Notes: a model not told the origin generated them from the letters alone. A DNA stretch of 64,000 nt from Pyricularia pennisetigena (GCF_004337985.1 NC_043744.1:5427316-5491315), one strand, 5' to 3'; shown: positions 1 through 11,873, counted from the first letter of the stretch. Program-made: numbers and translations.

Positions 1-1197
1 GATAGGCTACGACAACAAGCAGACGAGTTTGAGGCACAGCTCAAGACGCAGCAGGCAGAGGCAGCCAAGGCCAGAAGAGAGCTCGAGAGGCAGCTGGCTG
101 CGTTGACAGCCCAAAACGAGTTTATTGACGAAAGATTCACAGAGCTCAAGGCCAAGCTAAAGGAGACACGACAGGAGCTCAAGAGCTGTCGTGCCGAGTT
201 GCAAGAAGCTAAGCAAGCCGCTGCGAATCGCACAGTCAAGGCGCCAGTTGCTGCAAAGGCCAAGGCCAAGGCGCAACCTGGACAGAAACGCCGCGCGGAG
301 GAGATGGCCCAAGAGCTTGACATCCTGGCAACACCAGCAATCGAGGAGAAGCGCAACAAGAAACCACTTAAGAAGAGGGTCGAAGCGCTCGCTGGCGAGA
401 AGTCAACGTTCTCCATCACGCCGTTCTTGACAAAGACCATCAGCTTCGCCGAAGGACCAGTTGAGTTTAGTGCCGGGGGCAGTGGAGCAGCGGGAGAGGA
501 AGAAGAAGAAGACGACGATGTCATGGACGACACATTCGCAGGTCATCAGTCTATGGAATCTGCAGCCGCTGAAACGACTGTTCAGTCTGAGGAGGATGCA
601 ACAGAACCCACAGAGGTTGAAAAGCCTGATGCACCGGTGGCGAGCAAGCCAGAGCTCAAGTCACGGGGCAGGCCAAAATCGAACAAGGTAGCTCTCCGCG
701 AGTCCCCCTCGGCCCAGAACATATGCCTGACAACACATCGCAAGACATCAAAGGAAGAGCAGACACAAACACTCGAGAAGGTGGTGGAAGAGGCCGAGGA
801 GGGCGGCGACCAGGAGAACAGGACGGTCGCTATCCCTGCTGCCACAACCACCACCAAGAAGCCGACGCAGAAGAAGGCAAAGGCTACCATGGTAGCAGCG
901 AAAAAGACGGTGACGGAGACGGCAACTACTGAAACAGTTGCAGAGACAACCGCAGCAGAGGTAGAACCTAAGAAGAAAAAGCGGAAGCTGTTAGGCGGTG
1001 CGGCAAAGACGTTATTTGACGACGAAGAGGATGCAGAGGCAGCGCCGGTCGCTAAGAGACAGCCGGGCAAGGTTCAGCTTGGGAAGGGAGTTGGCAAGGT
1101 GCAACTGGGTGCTGCAGGAGCACGCGCTTTTGCAGGTAAGGCCTTTTCGCCACTAAAGCGAGATCGTAGGGGGGTCAACGCAAGTTTTCTGGCGTGA
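1..1197 (+). CDS. C-terminal part of a coiled-coil, basic/acidic nuclear-type protein (5' truncated by window)
   Basis: The frame is open from base 1 with no start codon before it, so this is the 3' part of a gene entering from the left; it stops at TGA 1195-1197. About 400 residues are visible. Residues up to about 75 are a Gln/Glu/Lys/Arg-rich heptad pattern typical of a coiled coil. Next come a short hydrophobic motif (STFSITPFLTKTISF, about 414-450 nt), a long acidic and Thr/Glu/Ala-rich low-complexity stretch, several Lys-rich patches that could serve as nuclear localisation signals (KKKKRKLL near 980), and a compact tail ending SPLKRDRRGVNASFLA. I do not recognise the family. The layout (coiled coil, charged linker, conserved-looking basic tail) would suit a chromatin, kinetochore or spindle-pole protein, but that is only inference. 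No intron is needed in the visible part. Confidence 0.7.
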   Translation, partial: DRLRQQADEFEAQLKTQQAEAAKARRELERQLAALTAQNEFIDERFTELKAKLKETRQELKSCRAELQEAKQAAANRTVKAPVAAKAKAKAQPGQKRRAEEMAQELDILATPAIEEKRNKKPLKKRVEALAGEKSTFSITPFLTKTISFAEGPVEFSAGGSGAAGEEEEEDDDVMDDTFAGHQSMESAAAETTVQSEEDATEPTEVEKPDAPVASKPELKSRGRPKSNKVALRESPSAQNICLTTHRKTSKEEQTQTLEKVVEEAEEGGDQENRTVAIPAATTTTKKPTQKKAKATMVAAKKTVTETATTETVAETTAAEVEPKKKKRKLLGGAAKTLFDDEEDAEAAPVAKRQPGKVQLGKGVGKVQLGAAGARAFAGKAFSPLKRDRRGVNASFLA

Positions 1198-1760
1198 ATT
1201 TTCTGGCGTGAAATAGGTCCTGTTTATTTTGGGAGTTTTGGTGGACTATTGAAATCGCATTATCACGGCGTTTTGGATTGGGGCCCATGCGATGAATTTT
1301 TGTGTTTTCAATTCAGGCTCTTGATATCAAGGGGTGAGGTTGTTCTGTATGAATAATTATGAGCTGGTCTGCCGCTCACCATGCAGAGCTTCGATGCACT
1401 CTGTATGACTTGCACGCAATCAAACAATTTTGTTGATTTGATTTTCTATCTATGTTCAACATTTTCTTGGGCTCTGTTTTCCTGTAAACATCTTATAGAC
1501 ATAATGTAAGTTGCAACCAGTCCTTGAGATGAGAAAAGCAATGCGCACAGGCCAACAAGGTGTGGGTGAGTGTGAGGTTTCAACTGGTCAATTAAAACTC
1601 GTCTTGGTACCATTGATCATACATACATACATAGACGCCAAGGAAGCGCAGCATCTCCAGTCACAAAACTTTACCCAAATTTGATCAGCTAAAAATTTCT
1701 CTTGCACGTCCTATGATTGCAACTTGACTCATCGGAAGCTTCGGCTTCGCAAACCTTGCC
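1198..1760. other. Intergenic, 563 bp
   Basis: No coding signal was seen. The stretch must hold the 3' end of the upstream gene and the promoter of the mrm2 gene. It contains a short ACAT microsatellite at about 1618-1633. A TGACTCA motif, the consensus of Gcn4/CPC1-type bZIP factors, lies about 30 bp before the next start codon (about 1725); whether it is used is unknown. Confidence 0.6.
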
Positions 1761-3271
1761 ATGTTTCGAGCCACGAGTCTCACACCGCCGGCCGCATCCC
1801 GGCTTGGCGCAGTTTTCTTGGGCTGCGTGAGACGCAGCACCGCCGTTGCGCCCCTTCTCCCGGCGGCAGCACCGCACTCCGCCAGCCGCATCAGCCTGCA
1901 GGCCCCGTCGACGTGGGCCCCTGCCCTTCACCCCCGGCAGCACACGCGACCGTCGTCGTCCAACTCGCGCTGGAAGGCGCGGCAGGGGCGGGATTTCTTC
2001 GCGCGTGAGGCCAAGGTGCAGGGGCTCAAGAGCCGGGCGGCGTTCAAGCTGATCGAGATCGACTCGCGGTACCGGCTGTTCAAAAAGGGCCAGCTCGTCG
2101 TCGATCTCGGCTACGCTCCCGGGTCGTGGTCGCAGGTCGCCATGGAGCGCACGAAACCCGGCGGCCGCGTGCTGGGCATCGACGTCATACCCGCGCAGCC
2201 GCCGCCCGGCGTCGCCACCATCCAGGGCAACTTCCTGTCGCCTGTGGTGCAGGGCATGGTCAAGCGCTTTGTCGTGGATGTGCACCGGCTGCAGGTTAGG
2301 GATAGGGAGCGAGCGGGTGGTGCTGCTGCTGGTGCTGGTGCTGAAGACGACGACGGCGGTGCGGTTGATCGTGTCGAGGAGAAGCAGAGTTATATCGACA
2401 TGGAGAGGCACTCTGCGGCTGAGGAGGAGGTGGCGCGTGCTGCCATGCCGGTTGGAGATGGAGAGGGCAGTCAGGACGCTGCTTCCTCGCGGTCGGAAGA
2501 TGCTTCCAAGGGGACGCAGGATAAGAAGCTGGTGGATGTAAGTAACCATATATGCTCTTTTCGAAATCATGCCCCAACAACAGCACTATGCTGGATAAAC
2601 GATCAAGAACTAATCACCAAACGCCACCCTCAGGTAGTGATAAGCGACATGTCAGAACCATGGCCCCAAACCACCGGCTTCTCGAATAACACTCTAAGCA
2701 ACCCCCACAGGATGATGAACACGAGCGGCATGGCCTTTCGAGACCACGCAGGCAGCATGGTAAAGTCTCCCTTTTCTTTCGCACCCCGCCTCCAATCCGA
2801 AGACACCGTAGAGGCCCGCTTTGTTCTCTTTTTTTTCTTCTTCTTCTAAATCTTCCTGACCCTGAATTTTACAATCTCTACCGGCAACAGGAACTTTGTC
2901 ACGCAGCCCTACGCTTCGCCAGCGAAACCCTCCGTCCTGGCGGCCACTTTGTCTGCAAGTTCTACCAGGGATCTGCGGACAAGGAGCTCGAGACGCAGCT
3001 CAGGAAACTGTTTACCAAGGTCCATCGAGAAAAGCCAGATTCTTCGCGGAGTGTAAGTGATCCTTTTATTTTCTATTTCCCTGTGAACTCTCTTTAATGT
3101 CGCCTGAAAATACTTTCGAGTAATGCACCTGGAAACAAAACATTGATAACATGGGAAATTGGTTGCCTATAGGAATCTAAAGAGGCTTTCTTTGTCGCTC
3201 TGAGGAGAAAAGCTGGCGTGAATCTTGATGAGGTCCAAGCCGTGAAGAGCAAAGACGAGGATGTTCAATAA
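1761..3271 (+). CDS. mrm2: Mitochondrial 2'-O-ribose rRNA methyltransferase (Mrm2, FtsJ/RrmJ family)
   Basis: Predicted to methylate the 2'-O of a uridine in the mitochondrial large-subunit rRNA using S-adenosylmethionine. Exons 1761-2537, 2634-2759, 2891-3052 and 3173-3271 join in phase to 387 residues. The first ~70 residues are rich in Arg, Ala and Ser and lack acids, as in a mitochondrial presequence. FtsJ landmarks follow in order: SRAAFKLIEID (catalytic Lys), the SAM loop DLGYAPGSW, VVISDMSEP (Asp), GGHFVCKFYQG (Lys) and ESKEAFFVALRRK (Glu), so the K-D-K-E set is complete. Between GNFLSPVVQGMVKRF and VVISDMSEP there is an extra stretch of roughly 85 acidic, low-complexity residues (about 172-259) that bacterial RrmJ lacks. 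The gene is convergent with the carbamoyl-phosphate synthase gene. Family assignment is firm; mitochondrial location is inferred from the leader. Confidence 0.9.
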
Positions 3272-3771
3272 TACCTCCCCGCGACTAGGGAGTTATCTGT
3301 GTAATGATATAATCTGGCGAGATGCTACGTATATATTGATGTTTCCCTTGTACAAGTCAAAAATACCCATGCAAAGGAGAACACACTCGTATCTGTTTCG
3401 CCACACCTATATGGGTACAACATTCCACTCGTTGCTCCACCGTAGTAAACAGTCCATAATGCCATGTAAATCGCTACACACTGAAGTAAAGAGTCAAGAT
3501 GCTACACATAATACGAGATGGTAGAAAAATGACTGGCGTATGAGTACTCCAAGACAAACACCATGATCAAAAGCCCAAAGTCAACAAATCAAAAATCAAA
3601 TGAACCAGAGATATCAAGATGAGAAAAAAAGGTTCGCCGACAACACCACAAAAGATAAGAAAACTCCCGGCGACAAGTCTGATCTCTCATCAAACATAGC
3701 CGCCAGCCCCCTGTTTTTTATGCCAAAAACAAATCCACAACAAGCACGCTCCTCAAAGAGCATCGCTGTAT
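3272..3771. other. Intergenic between convergent genes, 500 bp
   Basis: AT-rich spacer between the 3' ends of mrm2 and the carbamoyl-phosphate synthase gene. It should contain both 3' untranslated regions. No coding, RNA or repeat signal was recognised. Confidence 0.6.
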
Positions 3772-6700
3772 TTACAGAGGCTTGCCGCCAATAAACTCAG
3801 ACCACCTGCGCACCTCGGTGGGGATGCCATCCTGCCTCGGTAGCTTCTTGCTCATGCACTCGGCAAAGAGAATTGCCGTCTGCGGCTCCATGAACAGAGG
3901 AATACCGAAGTCGACAGCGTTTCGTCCTATTGGGATGGAGGCATTGCCAGTCAGCTTTGTGTCAGATGTAAAGGTTAAGTCGTTCGCAAACTTACGCATA
4001 ATGTAGTCAACGTCCTGAGTGGTCTTGGCCCTGGTCAGAGCCAGGTTGAACACACCCTTGATGTTGTGGTCCTGGAAAGCCGTGCGAAGCTGAACCTTGT
4101 CTACAGGCAGGTCAATCTTCTCGACCTTAACACCACCCTTGGCGCTACGCTCAACAAACTCCTTGACATCATCTCCAGCAGCGTAGAACTTGTATCCAAG
4201 AGGGCTAATCCAGTCAACAACCTTGATCAGCCAGTCCCTGTCGGTTTGACCACCGAGAAGGATACCCTCGCCGGGCTCTGGGACGCGGAAGTTCATGGTC
4301 GACTGCATCGACGCCCAGTAGGCGTCAACAAGGTCCTTGCCGAAGCAAGCCATCTCACCAGTGGATGACATCTCAACGCCCAAGAACGGATCGGCGCCAG
4401 CGAGACGAGTCCAGCTGAATTGCGGCACCTTGGTGGCGACGTAGTCGCGCTTGACCTTCATCAAGTCGACAGGCTCAGGCACATCTTTGCCGAGCAGTGC
4501 CTTGGTGGCAACGTCAACAAAGTTGACGCCAAGGACCTTGGAGACGAAGGGGAAGGATCGAGATGCACGCAGGTTGCACTCAATGACACGCAGCTTGGGT
4601 TGCTCACCCGGCTGGTCGGCCTTGATGATCTGCATGTTGAAGGGGCCGGTGATGTTCCACGCCTTAGCGACCTTCTGTGCGATATCCTTGAGCCTCTCCA
4701 TGGTCTGCTCATCGAGCTTCTGGGGCGGCAGCACCAGAGTGGCGTCACCAGAGTGCACACCAGCCTGCTCGACGTGCTCCGAGACAGCGTGCACGAGGAG
4801 CTTACCCTCGTGAGCAACACCGTCGACGTCGATTTCAGCAGCGCCCTCGATGAACTTGCTGATGACGACCGGGTGCTCGGGGCTGACGGAAGCGGCAGCC
4901 TCCAGCTTCTCAGCCAGCTCCTCGGGGCTTCGGATGACGGTCATGGCAGCACCCGAAAGGACGTAGCTAGGTCGCACGAGCACGGGGTAGCTAACCTTGT
5001 CGGCAAAAGCCCTGGCCTCATCAACCGATTTGAGCTCGGCCCACTCCGGTTGGTCAACGCCAATGCTATCCAGGATCTCAGAGAACTTCTTCCTGTCCTC
5101 GGCCTTGTCGATATCCTGCGGGTTGGTGCCCAGGATCTTGGCCTTGCCAACCTCCTGGAGCTTCAGAGCAATGTTTTGGGGAAGCTGTCCACCGAAACCA
5201 ATGACGGCAGCCTTGGCGCCCTCGAGCTCGTAAATGTCCATGGTCCTCTCATAGCTCAACTCCTCAAAGTAGAGTCTGTCGGCAACGTCAAAGTCCGTGG
5301 AGTAGGTCTCAGGGTTGTAGTTGACCATAACAGTCTTCTCGCCCTGGTTGCGAATGCCCCTGGTGGCCGACACCGCACACCAGTCGAACTCGACTGAACT
5401 GCCGATACGGTATACACCGCTGCCAAGAATGACAGTACCTTTGTCCTCGAAAGTCACATCGCTCGACGAGGCGTTGTATGTAGTGTAAAGGTAGTTTGTG
5501 GAGGCGGGGAACTCGGCAGCCAGAGTGTCGATCCTCTTGACAAAGGGCGTGACGCCGAGCTTCTTGCGGTAAGCACGAACGTCAGTTTCGCTGACGTTGG
5601 CTCCTCCAACGTTCAGGGCCAGAGCAATCTGGTGGTCGGAAAAGCCCAACTGCTTTGCCCTCAAAACCTTGTCTTTCCTCAGGGCATCGAGAGAGCCTGC
5701 AGACTCAAGCCCCCTGGCGCAGTCCACAATGTTCTGGAGCTTGTGCAAGAACCACCGGTCGATCTTTGTCAGCTCGTGGACCTTGTCAACACTGTAGCCC
5801 TTGTGCAGCATGGCCTGACCGACAGCCAACCAACGGCGGTCACTCGGGTTCTGCAGCTCGTGGTCGAGATCGTCGAACTTCTCAGCGTTGGGGTTAGGGT
5901 TGTACCAGCCGGGGAACCTAGGGTCGACCATTCGGATGGCCTTCTGGATAGCCTCCTCGAATGTCCTGCCGATAGCCATGACCTCGCCGACAGACTTCAT
6001 AGAGGAACCGATGTCCCTCGATACGTGCTGGAACTTGGACAGATCCCATCGGGGCTGCTTAACAACCACGTAATCAAGAGAGGGCTCGAAGTTGGCAGTT
6101 GTCGTCTTGGTGACCGCATTGGGCAGCGTGGGAAGGGCGTTTCCGAGACCAATCTTGGCCGCGGTGTACGCAAGGGGGTAACCAGTAGCCTTGGAGGCAA
6201 GAGCCGAAGATCGCGAGAGACGGGCGTTAACCTCGATAACACGGTAGTCAAGACCGTCAGGTTGCAGGGCGTATTGGACGTTGCACTCTCCTACAACACC
6301 AAGATGACGGACGATCTTGATGGCAGCGGATCGAACTGCAAAAAGGTTAGCGTACTCTTCCAGAGATACATACTAGGTGTAGCACACTTACGCATGTGGT
6401 ACTCCTCATCAGAGAGGGTCTGAGAGGGAGCAACGACAATAGAGTCACCAGTGTGGATACCGAGGGGGTCGAAGTTCTCCATGTCTGCGAATCACCAATG
6501 TCAGCAGATTATTCTCAGTCCATCAAGGATTGGGGGTTAACCTACTGCACACCGTGATACAGTTGTTCTCTGCGTCACGCACAACCTCGTACTCGACCTC
6601 CTTCCAGCCCTTCAAACTCTTCTCGACCAGGATCTGGGGCGAAAGTGTCAAGCTTCGGGCAGCCATTTGTTTAAGCTGTTCAGGTGTCAGTTTTTGCCCA

Positions 6701-7652
6701 TATAAAAGCCACTATCATCGGGGCTCCTCACCTCTTCCCTGTTATTGGCAAAACCACTGCCCAAACCACCGAGAGCGTATGCCGCGCGGACGATGATCGG
6801 GTACCCGACCTTCTCAGCGGCGTCCAATGCTTCGTCAACCGAGTTGACGGCAATCGACTTTGCGATAGGGATGTTAATCTCGTCCAGAGCCCTGGCGAAG
6901 AGATCACGGTCCTCACTGAGCTCAAGGGTCTGAACGCTGGTGCCAAGAACCTTGACGCCATACTTCTCCAAGATGCCCTTCCTCTTGAGCTCAACACCCA
7001 GGTTCAGGGCGGTCTGACCACCGTAGGCGAGGAAGATACCATCGGGACGCTCGCGCTCGAAAACGTAGGCGCAGTACTCGGCGGTGACGGGAAGGTAGTA
7101 GACCTCGTCGGCAAGGGAGTGGTTGGTCTGGATGGTAGCGATGTTCGGGTTAAGGAGTACCGAGGCAATGCCTGCCTCTTTGAGCGCCTTCAGTGCTTGC
7201 GAGCCTGTGGAAGGTTGCTTTTGTTAGTCTATCTGCTTGGCCGAGATGCAAAGTTGTGCTGTATGACTCAGAATCATGATCAACTCTGCGGTGAGCCACG
7301 AACCTGAATAATCAAACTCTCCAGCCTGTCCAATGGCCAAACCACCACTTCCGACAACGAGCACCTTCTTGATATCTGTGGCACTTTGCTTCAGAACCGA
7401 GCTGGGCAGATTGCGGAGATACGAGTCCGCGTCTGGGGCCGGCTGAGCGAGGGCAGCGGCGGTTGCGGTGAACAGCCGCTTCGTCGCCAACTTTGACTGT
7501 GTGGCTGCAACAGTAGCCCGGAGACCCGACCGGGTGGCAGCGTTTGTGAAAGACCTAGCGGCCAATGGCTGCGACAAGGTCTTGGGTGCGAATGCAGCCC
7601 GCTGGGCTGAGCGTAGCAGAGCCGGAGCTCGGCCCGCCAGTCTGGTAGCCAT
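3772..7652 (-). CDS. cpa2: Arginine-specific carbamoyl-phosphate synthase, large (ammonia) subunit, mitochondrial
   Basis: Makes carbamoyl phosphate from ammonia (channelled from the glutaminase subunit), bicarbonate and two ATP for arginine synthesis. Exons on the minus strand are 7652-7304, 7204-6732, 6675-6546, 6484-6392 and 6335-3772, all GT-AG and in phase, giving 1202 residues. The first ~90 residues are Arg/Ala/Ser-rich and fit a mitochondrial targeting leader. The enzyme proper begins near [19 protein letters not shown], followed by [12 protein letters not shown], the first ATP-grasp half ([20 protein letters not shown]), the second half ([44 protein letters not shown]) and a C-terminal MGS-like regulatory domain. 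It stands alone, not fused to aspartate transcarbamylase, and has a leader, which marks it as the arginine-pathway enzyme (Neurospora arg-3, yeast CPA2) rather than the pyrimidine one. The four introns all lie in the 5' third. Confidence 0.96.
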
Positions 7653-8921
7653 GGTTACAATCTATCGAGTAAATTGCCAATGGATATAGACCACGGGGGA
7701 GGTTGGTGACAGGAAAAGGTCAATTGGTATGATACGGAGCGTGTCTAACCCAACAATGACCCCCCGAGGTCTTGCGAGGGTTCGGCTATTCACTCTTATG
7801 AGCTTTGACGAGCGCTTTGAGGCGGGAGGATGAGTAAAAATGGCCGGGGATCAAGCGTGACAAAGAGAAAAAAGTTTCGTGGATCCGGGGCTCGGCGATT
7901 CGATAAGATAAGAGCCAGCTATGTGCTGTACTGACTACTCGCTGTACCTTGCCTTGCGTGCTACTTTAGTTTTTTGTCCAGTGGGGTCAAGATGTGGTTC
8001 CGTTGCATTCCCTTCTACTCGCGATCAGCAAAAGAGTCATCGATTTAAATTGCCAGAGAAGAGAGGAACCTAGTCTTTTCACTATCGATCTACCGAAATT
8101 AGCACTTCGTGATCCCCTTGTCCTGATGCTGACCTGGACCACCTAGAGGGAACCCTTTCTCATTTTTTTTTGCTGATGAGACGACTCAGCTCAGGGTCAG
8201 GAGTTTTCACAAGAATCCCATCTTCGTCCCTAAAATTCCATGTTTGGAGCGGTGACCCAGCAGGCTCCGCTATCGGAGCTGCCATCTTCCTTGTTTGGTC
8301 TCAACAGATTGGCTGTCAGCCAAGAAAGACTTGACACGCGCGTCGCATAATCATTGGCTATTTTGAGAGTCAATTGAAAAACTCAGCTCCCTTGAGTCTA
8401 ACGCTATACTCTTTTTCGAAGATTTTCCGAATTTAGAACCCAATTGATACCGACACAAGAAGATTGCAATTACTCTGCAACTCTCTCTACCCAGTTGACG
8501 CTTGTTGCGTCACCCAAGCGCGCCGCTTCTTGGCCGTTAGCTAAGAAAGCAAAATGTGGAGTTTCTCAACCTCGACGCCCCGCAGCTCTCGGGATAGATA
8601 CCGTATCCATACCTTCGATTGGTACGGATGATACCGTACCTCCAGCAGAGGTAGCTTGCTTCCCCTCCAACCCCGCGACGCGCTTTGAAGTATGATGCGA
8701 CTCAAATAGAGGGGCAGTTTAGCTGGGAAGTAGCCTTTACATCATGCTTCACAGGGTCACTTTGAGCCGAACAAAACACGAAGCTGTGTAAAACCTTTAA
8801 TTAAAATATACATTGTGTAATATTTTCTGCTCTACACAGTATTCCAATTTCTATAACTGCGGGAGCAATTCCAGTTTTTGGCAACTAGAAACACCTCAAC
8901 TGCCATCTGATCCCAGGCAGT
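7653..8921. other. Divergent intergenic region, 1.27 kb
   Basis: Shared upstream region of the carbamoyl-phosphate synthase gene (minus) and the tma22 gene (plus). Pyrimidine tracts and AT-rich stretches are present. I found no convincing coding frame, tRNA or repeat and no perfect TGASTCA box; only half-sites such as GACTCA occur (for example near 8697). Confidence 0.5.
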
Positions 8922-9756
8922 ATGGCCGACGCAGAGCAGCCAGAAGCTGGGCCCAGCGAGCCCCAGGGACGCGAGGTGGTATACTGCGGAGGTATAGTAG
9001 CCGCATGTTCTCAAAAGAACGTTCATTGCCGCACTTAATACTGATAATTTTGCGTAACAGTGTGCTCATTGCCCCCAGAGGTACGCAAGTCCCAAGCTTA
9101 GGCTGTTGCAGTTACTCAATTCCTCGATCACGCGACCAGGAGTTCCGAGCTCTAACAATACAGGTAGTACTGCGAATATGGAGGCACTGTTAAGAAATGC
9201 CAGGACTGGCTGCAGAAAAACAACCCCGAGATGTACGACAGGATCTGGTCGCCCGAGGCCCTCCAGGCTGCGACCGCCGCATTGTCTGTCGAAGCACAAC
9301 AACGAGCCGAGAAGGATGCAAAGAAGAAGGCAGCCAAGGCTGAGGCCGCTGAGGCAAAACATGCCGACAAGCTCAAGAAGAGTGTAGTCACTGTCAAGAG
9401 GATTGAGCGGAATAAGAGGAAATATGTCACGAGCGTTTCCGGTCTGGAGTCTTTCGGACTTGAGTTGAAGAAGGTATGGTACAGCAACTCCAATCCGGCT
9501 GATGGCCAGAAACGTACCTGTACTAAAAAAAAGGTTGGAATGGTAGGTTGCAAAGGACTTTGGAAAGAAGTTCGCAACGGGCTCCTCCGTAACAAAGGTC
9601 GCATCTGGCGGCGAGGAGATTGTGGTGCAGGGAGATGTCAGCGACGAGATCAAAGAGTTCATCGTCGAGAAGTACAAGGATGTGCCAGAAGAAAACATCG
9701 AGCTGGTCGACGACAAGAAGAACAAGAAGAAGGACGCTGCCACTGCCGCTGGTTAG
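8922..9756 (+). CDS. tma22: Translation machinery-associated protein 22 (DENR/Tma22), SUI1-domain
   Basis: The partner of MCT-1/Tma20 in recycling 40S subunits and in re-initiation. Exons 8922-8991, 9061-9080 (only 20 nt), 9168-9473 and 9547-9756 join in phase to 201 residues. The N-terminal zinc-binding segment reads VVYCGVCSLPPEYCEYGG: its cysteines are built across three exons, which is why the micro-exon is needed. KKCQDWLQKNNPEMY follows, then an Ala/Lys-rich helical linker, then the SUI1-like domain starting at VTVKRIERNKRKYVTSVSGL and including DFGKKFATGSSV and GDVSDEIKEFI. Length matches the fungal family. The protein ends in a Lys-rich tail. Confidence 0.93.
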
Positions 9757-10516
9757 CGGTTACAGAATATGTTTGACAGAAGGTGGCAATGAAGGTACGA
9801 TTAGGATGATAAGATTCACGGGATGATGGAACCTCCTTATCCGGCTGAAGGACCAGCAATCGCCAGAGGTCGAAAGCAATGAAAGTCTGAACTGAAAACA
9901 CATGGACTCGTTCACGTAGGCGGCTTTTTGCCCAAGTGGAATATCCCCTATGATGTGCAGCCACTAGGGCAAGTTTATATAAGTCGGCCAGTCGCCTTTA
10001 AGCGGCGACCAGGACACCAGAGATCAAAAACAAAGATTGAAGTGGACGCTTGCGCAGGTCATCATTCTTTTACTGACAAGGCAGAATGTATCAGAAAACC
10101 TGCTCAAAGCCAGCACTTATTTGTTCAGCTGCCAACCATTCTGGTCATCCTGTTGGCGATGATACCCATACACCGAACGCTGTAACTCTTGACAAATTTG
10201 CAAACGCACATTAATCGACGCCAAAAACTCATATGGCGATGATTGTGCAGATGGAGGATGGAACGCCCTCTCTGTTGTAGTTGTTTGATCACTGACCCAT
10301 AAACGCCATTTCATGTTCCCAAGACTAACATAACCAGTTTCTCAGAAAACAAGAAAAAATAAATGAATAAAAAAAATAGACCAGAAAAAAACACGCCCAT
10401 CAGTGCTCTTCACAAGCACTAGAACCACAATCATAACCCGTTTTTTCGACATTTCAAAACATTACTGTCTCCATGTTTGTGATCGTGGCGCTTCGCGCGC
10501 ATATAAAAAACAGCAT
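9757..10516. other. Intergenic between convergent genes, 760 bp
   Basis: 3' flanks of the tma22 and Borealin-like genes. A-rich runs near 10340-10400 are compatible with poly(A) signals. No gene, tRNA or repeat was recognised. Confidence 0.55.
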
Positions 10517-11873
10517 TCATGTCCGCTTTCGTAAAACACGGCCGGTACTAGTTGCCGGTGCCGGCGCGGTTGTCTTGGCGACGGGAGCCTTGCGAGTCGT
10601 CGCCCCTGCAACGCCTTTCCTGATGGTCCCCATGACAGTCCGCTTGGCTGGTGCAGGAGCGGCCGTCCTAGTCGATGCCTGGGACGCAGTGGTAGCGGGC
10701 CTCTTCCTGACCACGGTCGCAGTGCTCCCGTCGCTAGACTCACTGATGCCGCTAACTCTCTGCGCAGTTCTGGATGGCGCAGCAGCGGCACGCGACGCGG
10801 TTGTGGCAGTGGTAGCGGCGGTGGCCTTCCTGGTCCTGGTTGTCCCGCCACCAGCAGCCGAGCTGGCGGTAGATGAGGTGGTCGTCTTGCGCGTCGCGGC
10901 CGCCCGCGTCGATCGGGCCTTCTCGACCATGTTGCTGAGAAGGTTGTTGTGGGACGGTTTCTTGATAGGAGATGCCGGACGGGCTATAAACGATTTTGCT
11001 GGCGATGCTGGGCGGGGCGGTTGCTGTTCTGCTATTACTGACGAAGCCGGCGGCACGCGCTTGCGCGGCACGATGCGCGTGTTGGAGGATGTGGGAGAGA
11101 GGACTTGTGATGGGTTGTTAGCTATGTCAGGCGCTGGAGACGCACGAACGCGCTTTTTGGGGCTGTTTGCGTCGACGTTTTCTTTGTTGAAGCCAGCCAT
11201 TTCGTTGCTAAATTGAACGTCTTGTTAGCTGAGAAGTGTCATCCAAATCGACTGAGAAAAGGAGACGCACCTGAGCCGCTTTGCTGGCCTGCCTGGACCC
11301 CTTGGCATGTTCCCAGCTGTTATAGAAGCCTGTGACATGGGTCGCTTAGGTGCAATATCCTTTTCGGGGACTGGCGGTGGGCGCTGAGAAGCCGCCGCCG
11401 CCGCCGCGGGTCGGCTTGACGCGTGCTGTGCTGCCAAGTTGCCTCCGCCCATGTATTTCGCTACCAAGTCGCCCATCTTTGCCTTGCGCAGCGCCATCGG
11501 GATGCGGTTGACGCGTATTTCGACGCGCGTCCGTAGACCCTGTGCTTGAAGATTATACTGAGCGCGAAGCTTCCTTGCGCGTTCGGTGACTATATGTTGA
11601 TACTGATCAGTCATAGCCCGACCACGCGTATATGCTAGAAACAGGACCGCCGGAGCAAAACGTACTCTCGAGCTGCAAGTTATCGATCAGAGCCTGCTTT
11701 TGGGCCATGGTGATGCCGAGTTTCCTCCTCTTCGCGGGACCCTGGCCGGGAGGAGTCCTCACGGGACTGCCTGCCTTTGTTGGGATCTTTTCTCCTGCAA
11801 CGGTTCCGGGCGCGTTGTTTTCATCAGCGACTGAGTCTTCCGACTTGCGCTTCCTTGTTCGTGCGGGCGGCAT
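10517..11873 (-). CDS. nbl1: Borealin/Nbl1-like chromosomal passenger complex subunit
   Basis: Minus-strand exons 11873-11666, 11589-11271 and 11207-10517 join in phase to 405 residues. The N-terminal half carries the Borealin N-terminal helix that bundles with Survivin and INCENP: ITMAQKQALIDNLQLE, then EITERARKLRAQYNLQAQGL and RVEIRVNRIPMALRKAKMGDL. The first intron falls inside this helix, between LQLE and ITER. The rest is Pro/Ala/Ser/Arg-rich and disordered, with several S/T-P sites (SPAPDI, SPTSS, SPIKKPS) suitable for cell-cycle kinases, and it ends in a Lys/Arg tail. By family the protein would help localise Aurora B to centromeres and the spindle midzone. Yeast Nbl1 is only about 70 residues; this one keeps a long tail, as vertebrate Borealin does, but the tail itself is unlike it. 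Confidence 0.82.

Noticed and set aside
582..1070. Long open frame antisense to the first gene
   Set aside because: A shadow of the Thr/Ala/Glu-rich coding frame on the other strand; Val/Ser/Phe-rich translation without features.
4420..5397. 325-residue open frame antisense to the carbamoyl-phosphate synthase gene
   Set aside because: Arises from codon bias of the conserved gene on the minus strand; no domain or start context.
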